Below, in pieces: positions 9,395 to 18,956 of a stretch of 64,000 bases of DNA (within the stretch, counting starts at the first letter, position 1; each line of letters opens with the position of its first letter). Origin of the DNA: Ruminococcus sp. HUN007 (lineage in GTDB: Bacteria > Bacillota > Clostridia > Oscillospirales > Ruminococcaceae); the NCBI RefSeq assembly GCF_000712055.1, contig NZ_JOOA01000002.1, positions 2,108,001-2,172,000 of the forward strand, in the 5' to 3' direction. Position numbers and translations under genes: made by a program. The notes beneath the pieces are model-generated. The model saw nothing but the letters and a program-made list of their open reading frames with translations. It was not told the DNA's origin and ran no database searches.

Positions 9395-10993
9395 GGTGAT
9401 TCGTCATTTGTAGTGGGTAAGGCCTATCTTCAGGTACGCATTTATTCCACGATCCACTTGACAATGAGCCTCTGTCAGCATGATATTCTGTCCGCCGAGG
9501 CAGGCGCCGCCTAAAGGCTGTGCTGCCTGGCAAACAGCCTATCACACTGCCTTCTCATTATCAAGTGGCTTTCGCGGCATAAAAGCTCAGTTATACCAAA
9601 GCGAATGTTTTAATAGCATTATTAACAGCAGTGTCAATATCAAGCTTTCCGCAGTTCAGATATATCATTGTTTTGAAATACTCCATATTTCTAAAACCAC
9701 GTGCTCTGCACTTAACATTTTGTATTATGCAGTTTACGCCTTCAAGAATAGCATTTGTATATCTGTAATCAAAGTAGTTAAGTATTTCAGTCCAGTGACT
9801 TTTAACGAGTTTGCAGAACCCTTTAATGTCATCAAGGCGTGAATGCATCATCCAGGAACATAGCTTTTTTAGTCTTGGTTCTGCACTTTGTCTATCTATG
9901 CACTGCTCATAAATATCCTGTAGTTCCACTCTGATAGCATATGCTCTTGCAGTCTTTAAATGCTTTGCAGACTTAAGGATTTTCTGTTTCCATTCGAGTT
10001 GTTTGTCTGTCAGATTGCCTTCGTTTTTCAGCCAAAGATATTTGCTTCCTTTAAGCTCTGACTCATACTTACTCTCTTTTTTCCGTACTTTATCAACTGC
10101 TTCATTAGCGTGTTTAATTACATGAAATTTGTCAGCTACTGTTTTGCTGTTTTTAAAGTTTTCAGTTATTCCTTTCTTGAATCCAAGGGACATATCACAT
10201 GTAACAATATCTATATTGTCAGGAACTCCTTTGTGTTCCTTGAAGTCAGTTACAAACTTATCTACTGTTGTATGATCTTTTCCTTCTGTTGTATAGATTA
10301 CTTTGCGTTCGTCCAGATCAACCATGACACTTATGTAGTTATGTCCTTTACGGCTTGTTTCATCAATTCCTAAGTTTCTGACTGATGAATAGTCTTCAAG
10401 CTTACGTGCGTCATCAACGTAATGCTTGATTACTCGCCAAAGTCTTTTATCGTTCACTTCCAGAAGCTTAGCAATTGATGATACGGACATATGTTTTGCA
10501 TATTCCATCACCATAGCTTCAAACAGCAGCGTGAATCCTGAATTCTTTCTTGCCCACGGTACACGAGCTGTTGGACAATGGCCTTCTCCGTCACTTACTT
10601 TAGGCACTCTGGCGTGTATATATGTTTTGTACTGAAAGAAATTCAGATGTTGCCATGTTCTTTTTACGGTGTCGTGGGCGCTCTTCTCAATTGGTTTTCC
10701 ATCTGCATCTACCCACTGCTTTCCATCATCAAAATAGAATATGAACCTTGCTCCTCGTTCAAAGTCTACGTCTATATGAAGTTCCATTTTCGATGAACCT
10801 TCTTTTTCTGGTTTAAGTTCTACCTTGGTGACTTTCCATGGATATTCGAGCTGAAGTGCTGCTGTGAATAAAGCTGTATTATCAAACAATTGTATGTACC
10901 TTCCTTTATTTACTGGTACTTTAAATGATACTCCATTATATGAATTTTAGCAAGTGGCTTTCATGGTCTACCCACTATAAACGACGAAAGGCC
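9395..10993 (-). mobile_element. ISL3-like insertion sequence, copy 1 (1,599 bp)
   Basis: Ends GGTGATTCGTCATTTGTAGT on the left and (reverse strand) GGCCTTTCGTCGTTTATAGT on the right: imperfect inverted repeats of about 25 bp. Flanked by the 8-bp direct repeat TTCTTTCC (9387-9394 and 10994-11001). Transposase family and 8-bp duplication fit ISL3. Same length and, as far as read, same sequence as 48232-49830 in opposite orientation. The noncoding stretch 9395-9590 has no recognisable gene. Confidence 0.9.
9591..10889 (-). CDS. ISL3 family transposase
   Basis: 432 residues, TTG start at 10889 with GGAAGG nine bases upstream. DDE transposase features: an RDLGIDE-like first catalytic block (RNLGIDETSRKGHNYISVMV, about 165-185), VTCDMSLGFKKGITENF (second Asp), FHVIKHANEAVDKVRKKE, and YTNAILEGVNCIIQNVKCRA with the third acidic residue. 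An N-terminal FDNTALFTAAL segment stands where zinc fingers are usual; no Cys cluster is seen. Moves the IS that carries it. The protein is identical to that at 48336-49634. Confidence 0.9.
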   Translation of the reverse strand: MFDNTALFTAALQLEYPWKVTKVELKPEKEGSSKMELHIDVDFERGARFIFYFDDGKQWVDADGKPIEKSAHDTVKRTWQHLNFFQYKTYIHARVPKVSDGEGHCPTARVPWARKNSGFTLLFEAMVMEYAKHMSVSSIAKLLEVNDKRLWRVIKHYVDDARKLEDYSSVRNLGIDETSRKGHNYISVMVDLDERKVIYTTEGKDHTTVDKFVTDFKEHKGVPDNIDIVTCDMSLGFKKGITENFKNSKTVADKFHVIKHANEAVDKVRKKESKYESELKGSKYLWLKNEGNLTDKQLEWKQKILKSAKHLKTARAYAIRVELQDIYEQCIDRQSAEPRLKKLCSWMMHSRLDDIKGFCKLVKSHWTEILNYFDYRYTNAILEGVNCIIQNVKCRARGFRNMEYFKTMIYLNCGKLDIDTAVNNAIKTFALV

Positions 10994-12214
10994 TTCTTTC
11001 CTGTAGCGAATGAACTGAACATTGATACTGTCAGGTCGTTCATGAATTTATTCATGTAATCAAGGTCATTCTGAAGCAGCGCTTTTATGAAATTGCTGTA
11101 GCTGTTTCCTTTTTTAAACCACTTTGAAATAAGGTTTCGGAACATTTTTACCGTTTCAAAATTCACTATTTTCAGCTCATATTCTTCATTCTCCTCATCA
11201 CGTGATTCAATTTTCAGGTATCCGCTCATCGTAAGCAGGCTCCAGGCAGAATTATCATCTGCGCTAAGATCGCTGTACACAAGCTCTTCATTTATCTGCT
11301 TTATCACTGTTCCACCGCAGAGAAGATGCTCAAAATCACTTTTCATTTCCGCATCGCCTTCGCGCAGAAGGTCACTTACAAGTTTATTGGAACTGGTATT
11401 TGCCCAGTAAGGTGAATATACCCCTTCATCAAGGAAATTAATTATCGACCACGGATTATAGATATCTTTCTGTGTTCCGATGGTAAACCCGTCATACCAG
11501 TATTTTATCTTTTCCCTGTCCGTATAACCATATTCATCAAGGGCTGCAAATACTTCTTCTTCAGTAAATCCAAAAGAAAAGCAACCCCCTGTGTAAGCAT
11601 CTCCTTGTCTGGCTTTTCATCATCTTTCTTAACAAGTACATGAATCATTTTCCTGTACATCATAGTGAACTGTTCTTTTTTTATAGATGGTATTATTTCG
11701 CTTTCATTCACTAATTTCTCGTAATATGAATACAGCGATAACATCGAAGAATTCATCTGATTCAGAAAATCATCATAGTTAGTTCCTTTTATTTTTGCCA
11801 TAGTGATGAAAAGCACAGGCCAGTTCCCCTGCAACTCTCTCATTTCTGCATCATTCCAGACACTTAAGCCTTCAAAAAGGTCGCTTCGTCCTGCATATTC
11901 CGGACTGAAAAAACATTCGAGCATACTCATGTTAAGTGTTTTACCGAAACGGCGAGGACGCGTAATAAGAGTGACTTCATCCCCGGCACTCCACCAGTCT
12001 TTAATAAAATTAGTCTTATCAATAAAAAAACACTTGTCTTCTCTCAGCTGACTGTAGCTCTGTACTCCCGTTCCTATTTTTCGCGGCATGTTTTCTGCTC
12101 CTTTCCGGTTGGTTTCTTTTCAAATTTTACGGTCTGTTCTTTTTTAGTATAACATTTTTACGGGTTTTAAGCAACAGTGAACAATGCACTTTACACATCA
12201 GAAAACAAAAAATA

Positions 12215-12335
12215 CCGCGAACATACGGAGTACATTCACGGTATTGCTTTCAAAAATGGTGCTGCCGGAGGCAGACAAAAACAGGCAGCACCGAAAGCAG
12301 GTCCTTTTGAATGCTTCGGTGCTGCGTTAAGGAGT
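12215..12335. repeat. Intergenic hairpins between convergent/tandem minus-strand genes
   Basis: An AAATACCGCG...CGGTATT stem followed by T-rich sequence, then nested GGTGCTGCC / GGCAGCACC and CGAAGC...GCTTCG stems. Acts plausibly as terminator for the gene starting at 13210. Nothing else is seen in 12090-12421. Confidence 0.5.
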
Positions 12336-12421
12336 AATTGATAATTGCGTAATAATATTATTGAATCATCAGTAAACAGTATTCTTGGCCACTTCGATCA
12401 GAATGATCCAGTAAGCTTGGT

Positions 12422-13210
12422 TCATTCAAGAGAAGTCTTTTTAAGAATGCTTATATTTAAAGCTCTGATCTGCGCAGGATAGCTGGTCATCACCATTCCG
12501 TCATATTCAATATTTACTGTGTCGCCGACGTCAATGCTGAGATCTGTGATCATCTGTTTGCAGTGAATGAAAACCTTATCCTCAGTAATATTCTTGTCTT
12601 CCGGTATTACAAGCATACCGTCATCGTATATTTCGGATACTCTGGCTTTAAGTTCGTACTTTTCTTTTGGCTTTTTGAAGTAGCTTATGCCGTATTTATC
12701 AAGATCGGATATTGATACCACACCTTCTGCCAGTGCTTCTCTGACATTCATCACGGTTCCGTCAGAAAAAGTACATTCAATGAGGTCTGATTCTATTGAA
12801 GGGAATTCATAAATGTAAGCGATGTCTTCATAAAACTTTTCTATTGCGGAAGAGGTCGGAAGGTTATCTCTTATCGCTGTATTCACTATATCTGTGAGGG
12901 TTATGCCGCAAAATTCATGTCTGTTTATCTTCTTTGAAATAAACTGTCTGATTCTTGCGAGGTCTGCAAGTGTAACATTTCCGTCACCGTCAGTGTCGGC
13001 TGCCTTCTGCTGAGCGTTTGTGAATTCTGCGTCTTTTAAAAGGAAAAGTGAAATGAAGGACAGGTCTGTAATGTCCACATTACTGTCAGAATTGACATCG
13101 CCGATAAGAATTTCGGCTGCGGGTGTTTCATCAGCAAAAACTGTGAGCGAACCTGACATAATCATTCCGAGAGCCGTAAGAGCGGCAATTGCTTTTTTGA
13201 GTTTTACCAT
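12422..13210 (-). CDS. Secreted dockerin protein with C-terminal DUF3221-like domain
   Basis: 262 residues from ATG 13210 (GAAAGG nine bases upstream). Signal peptide 1-27 (LTVFADE). The dockerin is N-terminal, about 35-95: GDVNSDSNVDITD and ADTDGDGNVTLAD, then RQFISKKI. The middle (95-185) is unrecognised. The last 70 residues (KARVSEIYDDGMLVIPED, DVGDTVNIEYDGMV, SYPAQIRALNISI) resemble the small OB-like DUF3221 domain. An exported, scaffoldin-bound protein of unknown activity. Divergent from the sigma gene at 13668, sharing a 450-bp intergenic region. Confidence 0.75.
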   Translation of the reverse strand: MVKLKKAIAALTALGMIMSGSLTVFADETPAAEILIGDVNSDSNVDITDLSFISLFLLKDAEFTNAQQKAADTDGDGNVTLADLARIRQFISKKINRHEFCGITLTDIVNTAIRDNLPTSSAIEKFYEDIAYIYEFPSIESDLIECTFSDGTVMNVREALAEGVVSISDLDKYGISYFKKPKEKYELKARVSEIYDDGMLVIPEDKNITEDKVFIHCKQMITDLSIDVGDTVNIEYDGMVMTSYPAQIRALNISILKKTSLE

Positions 13211-13238
13211 AATTATCATCCTTTCATATTACCTGTAT

Positions 13239-13278
13239 TAAGGAAACGCTGATTTCCGATTTGATCAGTGTTTCCTTA
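13239..13278. mobile_element. 40-bp TA-flanked mini-MITE
   Basis: TA-AGGAAACGCTGATT ... GATCAGTGTTTCCTT-A: the terminal repeats of the 115-bp element, with almost nothing between them. Probably a deletion derivative or remnant. The rest of 13279-13667 is A+T-rich, with a CCGGAGATCTCCGG palindrome and TATAAT at about 13630-13640. Confidence 0.55.
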
Positions 13279-13667
13279 AAGAGATTTTGATGCCGATGTG
13301 TCAGGCTGCAGATCAGCCTGCATCGTATTTGGTTGTACCTATTATACACATCTCCGGAGCGATTATCTTAGTAATTTTAAAAATATTTTTTCAGAAAATG
13401 AAACTTTGTAAAAGTATACAAACTGATAATCTGAAATATGTGCACTGTTCACGGACATTATAAAGATGTTATCTCATTTTTTGATCAGAATTACTGTTTT
13501 GTGTCTTGCAAAATAATAATTTTTCGGATATAATATAAAATGTCTACAGGCGCTGAAGGGTACAGATATGCGTCTGAAAAATGGTACGAAAAAAATTTTT
13601 AAAAATACTAAGATATCCGGAGATCTCCGGTGTATAATATACAGAAGCGGAAAGCGAGAGGTGTCCT

Positions 13668-14225
13668 ATGGGCAGAGATGCGGATTGCTATCGCCGTTAT
13701 CTTGACGGGGACGATGATGGTCTGAGAGAGATCATTGACATTTACTATAACGGACTTATACTGTTTATAAATGGTATTGTAAAAGATCAGTCGGCTGCTG
13801 AGGATATCATTGAGGATACCTTTGTAAAACTTGCTGTAAGAAAATATGAATACAACGGCAAAGCGAGCTTTAAGACCTGGCTGTATACCATAGCAAGAAA
13901 TTCGGCAATTAACTATTTAAAAAGAAACAGAAACAGGATTTCAGATCAGCCGGTGGAAGAATATATAATGCTTTCGGACGGAACTGATGTGGAAAAGGAA
14001 TACCTTCGTACAGAACAGAACACTGAACTGCGAAGGGCGATGGAAAAGCTTAAACCTGATTACTATCAGGTGCTGTATCTTGCATATTTTGAGGATATGG
14101 ACATCGAAAATACCGCAAGAATAATGGGCAGAACAAAAAGACAGATAAGTAATTTACTGTACAGTGCTAAATCATCATTAAGATCCATAATGGAGAAGGC
14201 AGGTTTTCAGTATGAGAACATCTAA
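13668..14225 (+). CDS. ECF-type RNA polymerase sigma factor
   Basis: 185 residues, ATG with GAGAGG upstream. Region 2 about 20-85 (AEDIIEDTFVKLAVRKYEYN, ASFKTWLYTIARNSAINYLK), region 4 about 120-180 (LKPDYYQVLYLAYFEDMDIE, ARIMGRTKRQISNLLYSAKS). Same clade as the factor at 8148-8699; the openings are parallel (YRRYLDGDDDGLREIIDIYY). A TGTATAATATAC sequence lies about 35 bases upstream of the start. The stop overlaps the next gene's start by 14 bases, indicating coupled translation. Confidence 0.9.
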   Translation: MGRDADCYRRYLDGDDDGLREIIDIYYNGLILFINGIVKDQSAAEDIIEDTFVKLAVRKYEYNGKASFKTWLYTIARNSAINYLKRNRNRISDQPVEEYIMLSDGTDVEKEYLRTEQNTELRRAMEKLKPDYYQVLYLAYFEDMDIENTARIMGRTKRQISNLLYSAKSSLRSIMEKAGFQYENI

Positions 14226-15612
14226 AGAAATGGCAGACGCCGTGCTTAAAGCGCGGGATGCATACGAAGAAAAAAAGAGAAAAAGAATAGTACTAATTAA
14301 AAATACAGCCGGTATCGCTGCAGTTGCATGTTCATTCTTTATCATGGCAGGATCGCTGATCTACTTTAATGTGAACAAACCGGAGAATCCGGACAAATCC
14401 ACTCTGGAAGTGCCGGAGGTTACTGAGACTACACTGGTTTCTGAGGATGAACCTGCAGAAACTCCTGAAGGTAATGAAGCAGTTACGGAAAAGAAAGACA
14501 GAGTGACAGAAGAAAGCAGCAACGTCACTGAGGCAGTTTCCGGAGCTTTAAGTACGGAACCGGTCACAGATGTTTCAGAGACGGTAAAGCCGGAAAGTAC
14601 AGAAAGATCAGGAGCGAAAGAAAGTCCGAAACCATCTGCCGACAGCGGGAAAAAACAGGATCAGGCAGTAACGGAGAGACAGCATGTACATGAAACGGCT
14701 AAAGCTCCGGTGACTGAAAAGGAAAAGGTGCCTGAATCGACCAGAGCCGCAGTAACCAGAGCTGAAGTGACAAGAGCGGCAGTAACGGAAAAGCAGGTGC
14801 CGCGTGAGACCGCAGTTGCTGTTCTGGCGCCTGTAGAAAAGGTGACTTCCAGAGCAGTCGAAAAGGCTGAAGAAGATGCTGTAGCCGAGAACGTGAAGCC
14901 GACAAATTCTTCGCCAAAACCGATGATCACGCCTAAATCGTCAGCAGCCCCTGTGCCTGTAGCTGAAAGAGTTTCTCCGCAGCCTGTGAGTCCGCAGGAG
15001 AGACCAGTTGACATACCTGATGAAGTGGCTGCAGAAAGTCCGAAACCGGTAGCAAAACCGGAATCGTCATCAGCTCCGGCATCAATGAAACCGATATCAC
15101 CGTCACCACATGGAGCCGAAGCAGAAATACTGATACCTTCTGAAGCTAAAGTAGAGGAAACTGAAAGTTCTTCGAATGTTCCTGACAGTCAGGCTGCTTT
15201 TGATGATGTTATTAATTTTACAGTTGTAAACAACACAGACTGTTATCTTTACTTCAAGGACAACGATCAGATACTGGTAATACTTTGCCAGAATGATGAG
15301 GACGTTCAGAAGATAAATGATATGATAGCTGAAAAAAGATATGATCCGGCAAAATTCGAATGCAGGATCAACGATATAGTAATTGATCTTCCTGCACAGA
15401 AGACAGATGACATGGAATTACAGCGAAAACTGATCAGCCGGTTTATGACGCAGAATAATATTTACGGCTATGCCAAAATAGAAGAAACTGACGGTGAAGA
15501 AAAAATATCAGTAAAACTCAACGATTCATCCAGCGAAAACGCAGCGAAGATCAGATACTTCCTGTCAATGTATTCAATAAGCTTTAACTCTGTAAAAATT
15601 GATTCGATTTAA
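14212..15612 (+). CDS. Single-pass membrane anti-sigma-like protein with long Thr/Pro/Lys stalk
   Basis: 466 residues. Cytosolic N-terminus of about 27 residues (SKEMADAVLKARDAYEEKKR), membrane helix about 28-46, then a stalk of about 280 residues, rich in Thr, Glu, Pro and Lys, with irregular 'VTxxE/VTRA' repeats. A compact C-terminal domain (about 330-466) holds FTVVNNTDCYLYFKDNDQIL and a DDMELQRKLISRFMTQNNIY segment. The domain is not in any family I can name. Overlaps the sigma gene start-to-stop. Predicted to hold the sigma factor at the membrane and sense something at the cell wall or beyond. Confidence 0.68.
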   Translation: MRTSKEMADAVLKARDAYEEKKRKRIVLIKNTAGIAAVACSFFIMAGSLIYFNVNKPENPDKSTLEVPEVTETTLVSEDEPAETPEGNEAVTEKKDRVTEESSNVTEAVSGALSTEPVTDVSETVKPESTERSGAKESPKPSADSGKKQDQAVTERQHVHETAKAPVTEKEKVPESTRAAVTRAEVTRAAVTEKQVPRETAVAVLAPVEKVTSRAVEKAEEDAVAENVKPTNSSPKPMITPKSSAAPVPVAERVSPQPVSPQERPVDIPDEVAAESPKPVAKPESSSAPASMKPISPSPHGAEAEILIPSEAKVEETESSSNVPDSQAAFDDVINFTVVNNTDCYLYFKDNDQILVILCQNDEDVQKINDMIAEKRYDPAKFECRINDIVIDLPAQKTDDMELQRKLISRFMTQNNIYGYAKIEETDGEEKISVKLNDSSSENAAKIRYFLSMYSISFNSVKIDSI

Positions 15613-15678
15613 GGCAGAGAAACTTGATAAGCGTCTGCCGGAGGCAGACCACACCTTTGAAAGGTGCTTTCGCTGAAA

Positions 15679-15836
15679 GGTAGTCTTCATCCCTGCGGGC
15701 TGAAGACTGCTATAGAAAAACCGGGCTGTTTTCACAGCCCGGTTTATAAACATAACCACTTATTATGCTAAAAAAGGTGCCGGTAATCCAGCAGGATTAC
15801 CGGCGCTATATTATTGTCTGCCGCCGGCAGACCACC
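15679..15836. repeat. Composite hairpin repeat; right part also encodes the end of vapC-like gene
   Basis: A GTCTTCATCCCTGCGGGCTGAAGAC stem, a stem of AAACCGGGCTG and CAGCCCGGTTT (15718-15747), GCCGGTAATCC/GGATTACCGGC (about 15779-15809), and TCTGCCGCCGGCAGA (15817-15832). The last stem falls inside the 3' end of the neighbouring PIN gene. Serves convergent genes. Confidence 0.65.
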
Positions 15837-16239
15837 TTATTAAAAATTCATCCGGAGTTATTGCGGGAACAGGACTATGTTCGAAGTCTTTAATGTTTCT
15901 CGTAATAATGTAGTCTGCTGAAAACTGTTTTGCACATTCTGTCTGAAGACAGTCTTCAACATCGGAAAATTCACTGTTACTAAGTGCTGAAATAAGTTTA
16001 TGACTGTCAATACCGATTACTTCAATTATCATGCATAAATCTTTGAGCGTATTACGACGAATTTCAAGAGGAATATCTTTGCGGAGAATATAGAATGCGT
16101 TTGTAACAGAATGAGCTGCTATACATCCAGTTATATTTTGCTTAGTGCAAAGTTCAATTATTTTTTCTGCAGCATCATAATATTCAGGTCTCTTTCCGTA
16201 GAAATCAATTAAGATGTTAGTATCTATCAGTACCCTCAT
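15811..16239 (-). CDS. PIN-domain toxin, VapC type
   Basis: 142 residues. PIN signature residues: MRVLIDTNILIDFY with the first Asp (D6), a central Glu region (RNTLKDLCMIIEV), SNSEFSDVEDCLQ with Asp near residue 92-95, and the DYIITRNIKDF strand with a further Asp. Predicted Mg-dependent ribonuclease toxin. ATG overlaps the antitoxin stop by 4 bases. The last residues (SAGGRQ) come from the TCTGCC...GGCAGA repeat, so the native C-terminus may have been replaced. Confidence 0.8.
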   Translation of the reverse strand: MRVLIDTNILIDFYGKRPEYYDAAEKIIELCTKQNITGCIAAHSVTNAFYILRKDIPLEIRRNTLKDLCMIIEVIGIDSHKLISALSNSEFSDVEDCLQTECAKQFSADYIITRNIKDFEHSPVPAITPDEFLIRWSAGGRQ

Positions 16240-16463
16240 TTTCCGTATTTCTCCTCGCGATACTCATCAAGCTCTGATTTTTCATCAAGATCAGGAATGT
16301 AGCGGCATACGTTTTTCATTCTTTCGAAAGCTGCGCAGCGTTCGTCTGTTGTATCGGTATCAGTTTTCGGAGGAAAAACTCTGTGGAAAAGAGCAATAAA
16401 ACCGAGTAATTCTTCTTCGCCAAGCTGATCGATAATGCTGTATGCAATTTCTTTTGTACTCAT
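16236..16463 (-). CDS. Small antitoxin partner of the PIN toxin
   Basis: 75 residues from ATG 16463, preceded by AAGGAGTGAGCTCT; a GTG at 16472 is also in frame. N-terminal helix (TKEIAYSIIDQLGEEELLGF) similar to antitoxins that sit before PIN genes in Clostridia, then an acidic tail that would wrap the toxin (DLDEKSELDEYREEKYGK). Likely binds the operon promoter with VapC. A+T-rich upstream sequence at 16490-16560 would hold the promoter. Confidence 0.65.
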   Translation of the reverse strand: MSTKEIAYSIIDQLGEEELLGFIALFHRVFPPKTDTDTTDERCAAFERMKNVCRYIPDLDEKSELDEYREEKYGK

Positions 16464-16595
16464 AGAGCTCACTCCTTAGTTTGTAATTAAAATTTGTGCG
16501 TTTTTTTGTATATTCTTTATATATATTATAATATATATTTCTTAAAAAATCAATTGATTTATTTACTATAAATAGTATATAAGTATAACGGAAAT

Positions 16596-16655
16596 GTGCC
16601 GGTAATCCTGCTGGATTACCGGCGCTATATTATTGTCTGCCTCCGGCAGACCACC
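16596..16655. repeat. Intergenic hairpin repeat
   Basis: GTGCCGGTAATCCTGCTGGATTACCGGC stem, then TCTGCCTCCGGCAGA. Same arrangement as 15779-15836. Followed by an ACCGGCTGATAATACAGTCGGT stem with T tail (about 16661-16690), which recurs at 56158-56185 ahead of another serpin gene. Confidence 0.7.
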
Positions 16656-17077
16656 ATTAAAACCGGCTGATAATACAGTCGGTAATTTTTTTGAAAAAAT
16701 ACTGTTACCTTTAAGATCTTTTTTACACTATAAGTGTTACCGACCACCCATAATGTCGTCCAATAGGCACTGTATCTTGTCACGCAGGCAACAGTTCTGT
16801 CAAGGGAAATGTACAAGATTCTGGAAAGTCAGTCCTGCAACTGCGGCCCAGACACGGAATGCTCACGGGAAAACCAACGCGATAAACCCATCCTTCGGGC
16901 ACGCGGTAACAAATAATAGAAAACGGCATCGTTCCGATTCGAATTTCGGGATGATGCCGTCTGTGTTTTTATCTATAAAAATGATATAATAATTGTATTA
17001 ACCTTTAGAAAGGAATAAACGATAGCTGTTTTGATCGTCATAACTCGCAATTATGACACAGCTATCGTCCCTCAACA

Positions 17078-17578
17078 ATGAAAAGTATATCATTTTTTCG
17101 TGAAAAAGTCAAGGACGGAATCGTCGAAATTACAGGAACAAATTCACCTGTTTGTCCAATTTGCGGCAAACCAATGAAGTCACACGGAAGGTGCAGACGG
17201 TATCTGCGCGTATCCGGCGAAGAGCGAATCACTCTGTCTCTCAGAGTTTTCTACTGCCCGGAATGCGACCGTTATCACCGCGAGCTTCCGGATTACGTTG
17301 CTCCTTACAAACATCTCAGTACTGAAATAATAGCTGAAATATATGATGGTCTTGACAACTATGATGTTGATGACAGCACGATAATACGCATCCGAAACTG
17401 GGTAAGAAAGTTCCTGAATTTTGGTTCTGCGACTGTCAGAAGACTTAAAATTGAGCATCCTGCACTGGTCGTCAGAAGCAGTTTTGAATCAACATTTGAC
17501 ACGCTCACCTATTTTGTCAGAATAGTCGTAAATTCCAATGAATGGAAGTTCATTAGTTCGCCTGTCATTTCAGTCTGA
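17078..17578 (+). CDS. DUF6431-like zinc-binding transposon protein
   Basis: 166 residues. An N-terminal zinc-ribbon-like pair, CPICGKPMKSHG and YCPECDRYH (about 27-70), is followed by ELPDYVAPYKHLSTEIIAEI and a helical part. This matches the DUF6431 proteins usually encoded in front of a Mu/IS481-like transposase and an ExeA-like ATPase. Likely DNA-binding accessory, possibly recognising the element ends. The start ATG has only a weak Shine-Dalgarno. Confidence 0.65.
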   Translation: MKSISFFREKVKDGIVEITGTNSPVCPICGKPMKSHGRCRRYLRVSGEERITLSLRVFYCPECDRYHRELPDYVAPYKHLSTEIIAEIYDGLDNYDVDDSTIIRIRNWVRKFLNFGSATVRRLKIEHPALVVRSSFESTFDTLTYFVRIVVNSNEWKFISSPVISV

Positions 17579-17620
17579 CCTGTACTATGATAGAGATATC
17601 AACTACAAGGAGGTACCTCT

Positions 17621-18956
17621 ATGGACATGAAAAATCAGAAACTGGCAAAAGAGATAGCTGAACAGCGTGTGATCATGATAGCGCCACTGCTTGATACCAC
17701 TCTGTCTCAGGATGAGTATTACGGCAAGCGCCGGGAATTAGCTGATACGTTTGAAGTATCAACAAGAACACTCCAGCGCTATGTGGATGCGTATAACGGA
17801 AATGGAATCGACGGATTAAAACCCAAAGGGAAAGTACCGGAACAGAATACCGTGATCACTAAGGAGATCCTGGAAGAGGCAATCCGTCTGCGCCGTGAAG
17901 TTCCGTCACGAAGCGTCCCTACCATCATCCAGATACTTGAACTTGAAAACAAGGTCGAAGTTGGCATGCTGAAACGAACGACGCTTCAGCGTGCACTATC
18001 AAGGGCGGGTTATTCATCTCAGATGATGAAGACCTATCAGGATCATGGATACGGTTCACAGCGTTTTGCCAGAGTTCATCGCTGTGACTTGTGGCAGGGA
18101 GACCTGAAATACGGACCAACGCTGACTATCGACGGAAAGCCGCAGCCAACGTACATGTCGTGTCTGATTGACGATGCAACACGTTACATTGTTCATGCTG
18201 AGTTTTTATGGAGATATGGAGCAGAGCATTGTTGAGGATACACTGAAGAAAGGCATTCAGAAATTTGGACTTCCCCGTCGTATCTACTTCGACAACGGTT
18301 CACAGTATCGTACCCAATGGATGAAGCGTGCATGCAGTCTTCTGAGTATTAAACTGCTGTATGCTAAACCGCGTAATCCTCAGGGTAAAGGAAAACAGGA
18401 ACGCTTCAACCATACCGTTGACTCGTTCATTGAAGAGGTAAACCTGAACCGTCCTGACAGCATAGAAGAACTGAACAGACTGTTTAACGCCTGGCTCTCT
18501 GAATGTTACCACAGTAAAATACACAGTGCACTCGGAATAACCCCGGAACAGGCATTCAAATGCGATTCCATGCCATTACGCTATCCGGATGATGCAATAC
18601 TCTCAACTGCTTTCCTGCACTGTGAAACCCGTAAAGTTAACAAGTCAGGATGTATCAGCTTCATGGGTAAAGATTATGATGTTGGCGTTCTTTATGCCGG
18701 ACAGCAGGTGGATGTTGTTTATGATCCTCAGAATATTGCACGTGTAAGGATTGAAGCAAAGAATCATGAACCGTTTTACGCTGAACCGGCTAAGGTAGGT
18801 ACACACGTTGCTAAAAAACCGAAACGTGCTGAAATTGAAAGTATCCCAGCGGATTCTTCAAGACTTCTTGATGCTGTTACAAAGAGCGCCGGGGAAAAGG
18901 AACGTCGAGCTATTATTTCGTATTCACAGGTATTGGAGGGTGCTGAAAATGTTTGA
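17621..18956 (+). CDS. DDE integrase-type transposase (TniA/Mu-like), apparent frameshift
   Basis: ATG 17621 after AGGAGGTACCTCT. N-terminal helix-turn-helix region (LADTFEVSTRTLQRYVDAYN, GIDGLKPKG), then the rve core: WQGDLKYGP with the first Asp, YMSCLIDDATRYIVHAEF, RIYFDNGSQYRTQWM with the second Asp, and NPQGKGKQERFNHTVDSF with the Glu. The frame breaks at a T5 run (18203-18207); one T fewer joins the two parts with no loss (HAEF-YGDMEQSIVEDTLKKG). C-terminal beta-barrel (FMGKDYDVGVLYAGQQVDV). Catalyses strand transfer of the element. If the frameshift is real, the protein is split; programmed shifting is also possible. Confidence 0.8.

Larger units (their letters stand above)
9035..12089 (-). 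pseudogene. AAA-ATPase-like / PD-(D/E)XK nuclease gene, broken by an internal deletion and an IS
   Basis: Begins at ATG 12089 (GAAAGGAGCAGAAAAC upstream) with SYSQLREDKCFFIDKT and the P-loop-like LITRPRRFGKTLNMSML. Near 11585 the frame changes, and the stretch that should carry Walker B (DEYDTP) and sensor motifs is missing: KEMLTQG runs into the CFSFGFTEEEVFAALDEYG block in another frame, implying loss of roughly 80 codons. At 10994-11001 the gene is cut by an IS (9395-10993) with an 8-bp duplication. It resumes at 9394 and ends with the nuclease domain (FYHGFVLGLLVDLRDRY, SGFGRYDVLLEP, AMIFEFKVLNKRKGEKDLED). A complete relative of the same superfamily is at 33147. Inactive as it stands. Confidence 0.82.

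Noticed and set aside
11505..12089. Complete small AAA protein
   Set aside because: It lacks Walker B, and its homologous continuation is found in another frame downstream; better read as part of a pseudogene.
14361..15014. Minus-strand open frames rich in Ser/Thr/Val opposite the stalk genes (also at 22523-23304, 29664-29984, 40719-41384, 59230-59786)
   Set aside because: They are mirror frames of Thr/Pro-rich codons, have no ribosome-binding site or known domain, and overlap well-supported genes.
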